The notes beneath the pieces were generated by a model. The model was not told the origin of the DNA, did no database searches, and saw only the letters and a program-made list of their open reading frames with translations. A stretch of DNA of 9,114 nt. Origin: Prevotellaceae bacterium. GTDB taxonomy: Bacteria > Bacteroidota > Bacteroidia > Bacteroidales > UBA932. Where the stretch lies: positions 1 to 9,114 of the forward strand of contig JAISSE010000308.1 in NCBI GenBank assembly GCA_031273285.1, read 5' to 3'. Shown here piece after piece: positions 7,201-9,114 of this stretch; position 1 is the first letter of the stretch, and each line of letters starts with the position of its first letter. The position numbers and the translations under genes are program-made.

Positions 7201-8499
7201 GAGGGAAATAAATCCGAGTTGCGGATTTAGGGCAAATTCTCCGGGACTGAGTTTTCGCGCGCGTTCGAGTTTTTCGTAATCCTTGCCCGAAGTGAAATTC
7301 CGTACCGACAAAGGCTGGAGAGCGACTGCAATCCGTGAAAAATTGCGCAGATCGTAGGTGCTTGTCATTTCCTGATAAAGCTTGTTTGTATTGTTCGAAG
7401 GATATGACTGTCCGGGATTTGCGGAAAATTCGGGAAGATTGTTGTGCATTTTGGAAGATTCCGCCAAATCCATGAATGCGACAATATTGCGCTGATTGTT
7501 GTTTGCCATGTCGATGGCATTGGTACGGTTTGTAACCCAGACTTCTATTTTCGTAACATTAACTCCCGAAACTATCAGCGGTCGTTGAGAGAGCGCCCGT
7601 TCGTAATTGTCGCGGAAATAGTGCGAAAGAAAAAAGTGCTGATTTGCACGGTATTCGTCGGCTGCAATTTCAAACTCTCTCGACTGGGAGCCGCCTTTGA
7701 TGTTAATCGTCTTGGACTGACCTCTTTGCTGGGATGCAACCAGAGTGATATCCAGTTTTCCGAGCCTTAGATCCGCACGACCGCCGAATAAACTCTGACT
7801 GCCGGATATCAGCGAATTGCGTATCGGCATGCTTATATTTCCCAGTTCCAGATTTTGCAGAATATCATCCTCGCCGCCCTTGTAACCGATGTTCAGATTT
7901 GTTTCGAAATCGAAAGTGGAATTGGGGTCAAAGGAGAAATTCAGCTTTATCCGCTCGCCGATATTTCCCGTCAGGTTTAACCTGTATGTCGCTTCGAAAT
8001 TCGGCGAAACGGTTGTCCTGTAAGGCGGTGGAGTGAGCGGATTATTGATTCTGGTCGATTTGACGCCCAGTTTCACATCCACCTTGCCGCTGAAATTGAC
8101 AACGATGTCGTTGCCTCCGAAAACTTTTTCGAAAGCCTTGCTGTTCACGCTTCTTCTTAACGAAGGCAGAAGTCCGCCGCGACTGTCCGCCGTTCCGGCG
8201 CTTTCTTCCCTTTTTCGCAGCCACGAATCGCTCATCGCCCTGCTTATGGTTTCCCTGTCGTATTCCTCTTTGGTGAGAATCTTGAACGGTATCCCCGTTT
8301 TTTCTTCTCCTTTTTTATAGTACAGATAACGGTCTGTATCGGGGTCATATACAACTGTTTCGTCGCGGTCGAAGTTCGGCGTGGACAGATATGCGGAATT
8401 GTCGGACGACCGGTCTTGAGCCGACATCGCAAAACCCGTAACTATAAAAGTTATGATTAGAAAAAATCGTGATAATTGTCCGGTACTTTTTTTAAACAT
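1237..8499 (-). CDS. sprA: SprA/Sov, type IX secretion outer-membrane translocon
   Basis: Very large outer-membrane beta-barrel through which T9SS cargo is exported; the Flavobacterium johnsoniae homologue is a 36-strand barrel with an extracellular cap and a lateral gate contacted by PorV and a periplasmic Plug protein (known for the family). The 2,420 residues match the family (about 2,400-2,500) and the frame is unbroken. Visible in order: a signal peptide (1-27); the N-terminal SprA module with GNISMP and SLISGSQSLFGG (about 130-320); PDGVFDF then LIIFPVLEPFG (to 583); QTKTMLG (698-704); FIDDFEGSKS (from 798); RWAGIMR (937-943); EFWLMDPF (959-966); ERYKDFNNPEGNS (1099-1111); EDINRDNT (1130-1137); WVNELRLSDFE (from 1466); APGLHFVMGGQ (2007-2017); and LIPAFRAAYTG (2163-2173). 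The C-terminal third is rich in alternating aromatic strands. The chosen ATG gives a complete signal peptide, 26 bases after ruvA. The family call is secure. It could equally be named sov, the Porphyromonas name. Confidence 0.96.
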   Translation of the reverse strand: MFKKSTGQLSRFFLIITFIVTGFAMSAQDRSSDNSAYLSTPNFDRDETVVYDPDTDRYLYYKKGEEKTGIPFKILTKEEYDRETISRAMSDSWLRKREESAGTADSRGGLLPSLRRSVNSKAFEKVFGGNDIVVNFSGKVDVKLGVKSTRINNPLTPPPYRTTVSPNFEATYRLNLTGNIGERIKLNFSFDPNSTFDFETNLNIGYKGGEDDILQNLELGNISMPIRNSLISGSQSLFGGRADLRLGKLDITLVASQQRGQSKTINIKGGSQSREFEIAADEYRANQHFFLSHYFRDNYERALSQRPLIVSGVNVTKIEVWVTNRTNAIDMANNNQRNIVAFMDLAESSKMHNNLPEFSANPGQSYPSNNTNKLYQEMTSTYDLRNFSRIAVALQPLSVRNFTSGKDYEKLERARKLSPGEFALNPQLGFISLNTPLKEDEILAVAYEYTLNGRTFKVGEISTSGTTGSDSTLILKLIKGTILTPRLPTWNLMMKNIYSLNAFGLQPNNFELNVFYEDSELGTSTPYISAGPIDKQPLISVLNLDKVNINGDAYPDGVFDFVQGITIDASKGLIIFPVLEPFGRFLESQFKGDPAASKYVFKELYDSTLIKAKELAEKNKFHLKGFYEASSQGEIYLGATNVAQGSVVVTAGGTVLTEGIDYQVNYMAGIVTIINPGYLESTVPISIKLENREMYNMQTKTMLGVNTEYKFNDKFLIGGTLLYLNEKPMTQKVAYGEEPISNAIWGLHTAYSSDSKVLTNLINSLPFVNSNAKSSITFSAEMANLIAGQPRGIRGKIFIDDFEGSKSASDVKHFQAWSLASVPQGQEDLFPEGSRHNDRSAGYNRAKLAWYYTDPELLRNSSSTPGYYVQDPARYQENFWVCNIPVRDIYPNRQLPEGTPYELQILNLNYYPNERGPYNYDYVNIDNNGFLREPRKRWAGIMRSLQITDLESVNYDYIEFWLMDPFTYHPNSRGGDFYINLGTVSEDILRDGYKAHEQGIPYPYDTTGMIRTEWGYIPKNSALVNTFDNDVNSRIAKDIGFDGMRSELETIFFGDFIQNIQGIISNQAAREKLQHDPSSDDFVYYRDPIHDQRRSTIMERYKDFNNPEGNSSNSDIGNNSQVATVTPDMEDINRDNTMEENESYFQYYIRMKPDMRVGENFVSDIIVKDTVFPNSGKHTTRWYQFRIPLNGYQKVIGPISDFKSVRFMRMFMRNFEDTTVMRFASLELVRSEWRKFNYSLLQGQEGITQPETGNSAFEVSVVNIEESSQRIPVNYVLPPNTDRVVDVNTIQERELNEQALQLVVKDLADGDARAVYKTITYDLRQYRRLQMDVHAEALTTDMNLQDGDLSLFMRVGSDLQNNYYEYEIPLKLTAHGFYPDNQRLVVWPEENMLDINLSDFTELKGFRNANGGSVSVMYEQVRGSHIIRVKGNPNLGHVKTMMIGIRNPIKKDLVSDMGISKSGAIWVNELRLSDFENKGGWAGTANLGFRLADFGNISLSGNVITAGFGGLEQTQQERSQEDIYRYDILSSFDFGRFFSQKIGLNIPVFFGFSERFANPMYDPLSPDMKYRDAMSALLTSAQRDSLRTLAQDYTKTKSFNVNNMRIAPKAIRQGGILNISNLTMSFAYNETYQHNVNVERYMFKEYRGGLAYGYSINPLYIEPFKKIGFLSSPWFALIRDFNFNLIPNQFTFSTDLYRMYNERQNRNIAYPEAKLPYYYAKDFRWTRSYDLRWNLARSLTFTYSASNIARIDEPEGMVNRRLDYEGYGHWRDSVWSNILNLGRTTDFNHRLNLSWQAPFSKLKLVDWLSGTAAYNGAFNWVAAPILSQNDFGYVYEPGNTISNGRDISGNVDADFKKLYNKSRFLQSINDEFDGRKKPEMIEKTFESREYNLRAGVRRVVNHGLGTEDITIAVVNESGTTVAATSETLDKNRVAVQIASDAKVKVMVKGKVPKKDGAGTYSAKLLTRMMMMVRSGSIKYDRREQSILPGFMGTPKVIGLNDFNGNLAPGLHFVMGGQATDFLLRAKSYGWLTNDSTMINPYVMQKSTDLNLRMTVEPIRDLQITLTGSRNERKDLTTYDITSGAGVTQAIGSFSISVITLKTAFQKSRIGKNYQSDAFDRFNSYRQDVAWRFARERQNNSGGSYNPGGGEFPLGYGKLSQEALIPAFRAAYTGQSAGKVSLGNFWNMPLPNWTIRYSGFSRAEFFKRYFKSGSIEHAYSSIYTVNAYDWNDEFSADHYGYSWVQNNLGDYIPRNNIMNISIVERFNPLIRINLSWQNDLTTSFGITRNRTLGLSLSNYQVLEMVDVTYRGDISYFFKKVPLIFKFGEDRQKKVDTDLKLTAGFEYGNNRTFIRSLEETEQVTQLSAGNRRTAIRVGADYTLYKGITLKGFYNYDVNMPWVSAISRSETYFGFGLSVLLSN
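2587..2598 (-). repeat. (ATG)4 microsatellite coding four Met in SprA
   Basis: Four tandem CAT units on the + strand read as ATG ATG ATG ATG on the coding strand and give residues M1968-M1971 (LLTRMMMMVRS). A unit gain or loss would keep the frame. The run immediately follows the inserted soluble segment. Confidence 0.9.
2605..2862 (-). other. SprA inserted soluble segment (about residues 1880-1965)
   Basis: The stretch contains DITIAVVNESGTTV, then NRVAVQIAS and AKVKVMVKGKVPKKDGAG. It is rich in Val, Lys, Thr and Ala and poor in aromatic residues, unlike the aromatic-rich barrel strands on both sides. The alternating pattern suggests a small beta-sandwich, possibly Ig-like. It sits between a barrel region ending near FLQSINDEFDGRKK and one resuming at SGSIKYDRREQS. 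It is probably a large loop domain; which side of the membrane it faces cannot be told from the sequence. Confidence 0.5.
5089..6105 (-). other. SprA central conserved block (about residues 799-1137)
   Basis: This block carries the densest set of SprA signatures: IDDFEGS (799-805), ERGPYNY (about 912-918), RWAGIMR (937-943), EFWLMDPF (959-966), ERYKDFNNPEGNS (1099-1111) and EDINRDNT (1130-1137). It has many Trp, Tyr, Asp and Asn residues but little amphipathic strand pattern, so it looks like folded loop or cap material and not membrane barrel. It also contains the only cysteine of the protein, C882, in FWVCNIP. Assignment to the extracellular cap is an inference from the known architecture. 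Confidence 0.6.
6388..6534 (-). other. SprA internal module, copy B (about residues 656-704)
   Basis: The segment starts LTEGIDYQVNYMAGIVTI, continues through PISIKLENREMYN, and ends at QTKTMLG, which is strongly conserved in SprA proteins. It is the second member of the weak internal pair with residues 417-460. In the family it marks the entry to the next set of barrel strands (VNTEYKFNDKFLIGGTLLY). That assignment to strands is inferred. Confidence 0.45.
7120..7251 (-). other. SprA internal module, copy A (about residues 417-460)
   Basis: The segment starts LSPGEFALNPQLGFISL and ends YEYTLNGRTFKVGE. Its form is a turn with a Gly, a beta-strand, a second Gly, then two more strands. It resembles residues 656-704 of the same protein, with LSPG against LTEG and an Ile/Leu strand after the second Gly. 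Similarity is weak at the residue level and stronger in pattern. It probably reflects two related modules in the N-terminal half of SprA proteins. Confidence 0.45.
7540..8112 (-). other. SprA N-terminal conserved module (about residues 130-320)
   Basis: This is the most recognisable family block. It begins at NDIVVNFSGKVDVKLG, passes through LTGNIGERIKLNFSFDP and STFDFETNLNIGYKGGEDD, then GNISMPIRNSLISGSQSLFGG (M224 and S236-G239), and ends near HFFLSHYFRDNYE. The alternating polar/hydrophobic pattern fits antiparallel beta-strands. It corresponds to the region described in domain databases as the SprA N-terminal motility/secretion domain. The boundaries are judged by eye. Confidence 0.75.
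8419..8499 (-). other. SprA signal peptide (residues 1-27)
   Basis: The first residues have a basic start (MFKKSTGQLSR), a hydrophobic core from F12 to about M25 (FFLIITFIVTGFAM), and a likely signal peptidase I site after A27 (AMSA before QDRSS). There is no lipobox cysteine, so SprA is exported by Sec and not lipid-anchored, as expected for a barrel inserted by BAM. The exact cleavage position is inferred. Confidence 0.85.
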
Positions 8500-8525
8500 A
8501 CAATTAATGTTATTAACCTACAGTG
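8500..8525 (-). other. 26-base ruvA-sprA spacer and sprA start region
   Basis: Read on the minus strand, the spacer is A/T-rich and ends AACATTAATTGT before the ATG. The only purine-rich bases (GTAGG) lie about 17 bases upstream, too far for a normal Shine-Dalgarno sequence. I see no Bacteroidota -7 box (TAnnTTTG) here or in the last 75 bases of ruvA. There is also no hairpin followed by a T tract, so read-through from ruvA into sprA is the simplest reading. Confidence 0.6.
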
Positions 8526-9113
8526 TTACATCTGTTTCAAGGCTGCCTTGATCAATTCTTCAACAGTATAATCTTTTGTCTGTGTCGATAATTTGTCCAG
8601 TACTTTTTCGGCGGGCGCCTTGGCGAAACCCAGGGCTATCAGCGCCGACAGCGCTTCGTTTTTCTGTTTGCCGCCTGCCGCAAGTTTGGAGAACAAATCG
8701 GCGCTTGCGCCGGAGGTCGTAATCTTGTCCCTCAAATCGACAACTATTCGCTGGGCTGTTTTAAGCCCTATGCCCTTGACACTCTTCAATGTATTGATAT
8801 CCTCCTTGAGTATCGCCGCCCTGATTTCGTCGGACGACAGGGACGAAAGCATCATCAAGGCTGTGTTCGGACCTACGCCGTTGACATTTATGAGCAAACG
8901 GAAAATCTGACGTTCATCTTCGTCGCAAAAGCCGTAAAGCAGATTCGCATCTTCACGAACAACCTGATGAATATGCAGTTTCGCCGTCGCGGCATCCGCA
9001 AGTCGCGTGTATGTCTGGAGCGATATAAGTATATTGTAACCAATGCCCTGCACATCCAGAACCGCATATGTCGGCGTCAGTAAAACCATTTCTCCTTTTA
9101 TATATTCATACAT
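8526..9113 (-). CDS. ruvA: Holliday junction branch migration protein RuvA
   Basis: Cytoplasmic DNA-binding subunit of RuvABC. RuvA tetramers hold a Holliday junction open and recruit the RuvB ATPase to drive branch migration in recombinational repair. The 195 residues are close to the usual 200. Domain I is an OB-fold (1-63) beginning MYEYIKGE, with the acidic pin as E54-D55 in VVREDANLLYGF, matching E. coli E55-D56. Domain II has two helix-hairpin-helix motifs, NGVGPNTAL (78-86) and VKGIGLKTAQRI (112-123). A flexible linker (about 132-148) leads to domain III (150-195), the RuvB-contacting bundle, with EALSALIALGF and YTVEELIKAALKQM. The gene is complete, ATG to TAA, and the N-terminus aligns with the family start, but only one base precedes it, so its promoter is not visible. 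RuvB is not in the window. sprA follows after 26 bases; ruvA next to sprA is a known arrangement in Bacteroidota. Confidence 0.98.
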   Translation of the reverse strand: MYEYIKGEMVLLTPTYAVLDVQGIGYNILISLQTYTRLADAATAKLHIHQVVREDANLLYGFCDEDERQIFRLLINVNGVGPNTALMMLSSLSSDEIRAAILKEDINTLKSVKGIGLKTAQRIVVDLRDKITTSGASADLFSKLAAGGKQKNEALSALIALGFAKAPAEKVLDKLSTQTKDYTVEELIKAALKQM

Positions 9114-9114
9114 T

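Noticed and set aside
1..9114. Mobile element, phage, CRISPR, tRNA/rRNA or horizontally acquired island
   Set aside because: No inverted-repeat ends, transposase or integrase motifs, repeat-spacer array or RNA gene could be seen. Base composition and codon use look uniform across three conserved chromosomal genes, and only 45 bases are non-coding.

Overview
The window is a stretch of bacterial chromosome from the phylum Bacteroidota, most likely order Bacteroidales. It is almost entirely coding: three complete genes on the minus strand leave only 45 non-coding bases. The strongest evidence for the phylum is a 2,420-residue SprA/Sov homologue, the outer-membrane translocon of the type IX secretion system (T9SS), which is essentially restricted to Bacteroidota. 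The start regions agree: they are A/T-rich and lack a usable Shine-Dalgarno sequence, as is usual in this phylum. I cannot place the family or genus from the sequence alone.

Layout in the direction of transcription (right to left on the + strand): ruvA (9113 to 8526), a 26-base gap, sprA/sov (8499 to 1237), a 12-base gap, pepT (1224 to 7), and 6 bases to the window edge. No promoter or terminator is visible in either gap, so the three genes are probably one transcription unit. Anything upstream of ruvA or downstream of pepT lies outside the window.

Roles: RuvA is the Holliday-junction-binding subunit of the RuvABC branch-migration machine. SprA is the giant beta-barrel pore through which T9SS cargo (proteases, adhesins, gliding machinery) crosses the outer membrane. 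PepT is a cytoplasmic zinc tripeptidase in the M20 family. They share no pathway. SprA-dependent secretion of proteases and PepT digestion of imported peptides could both serve a peptide-feeding lifestyle, but that is only an inference.

I found no mobile element, RNA gene, CRISPR array or new multi-gene system. The points most worth a second look are inside SprA: a non-barrel-like, Lys/Val-rich segment (about residues 1880-1965) followed by four consecutive Met codons, related N-terminal modules, and a single cysteine in 2,420 residues.
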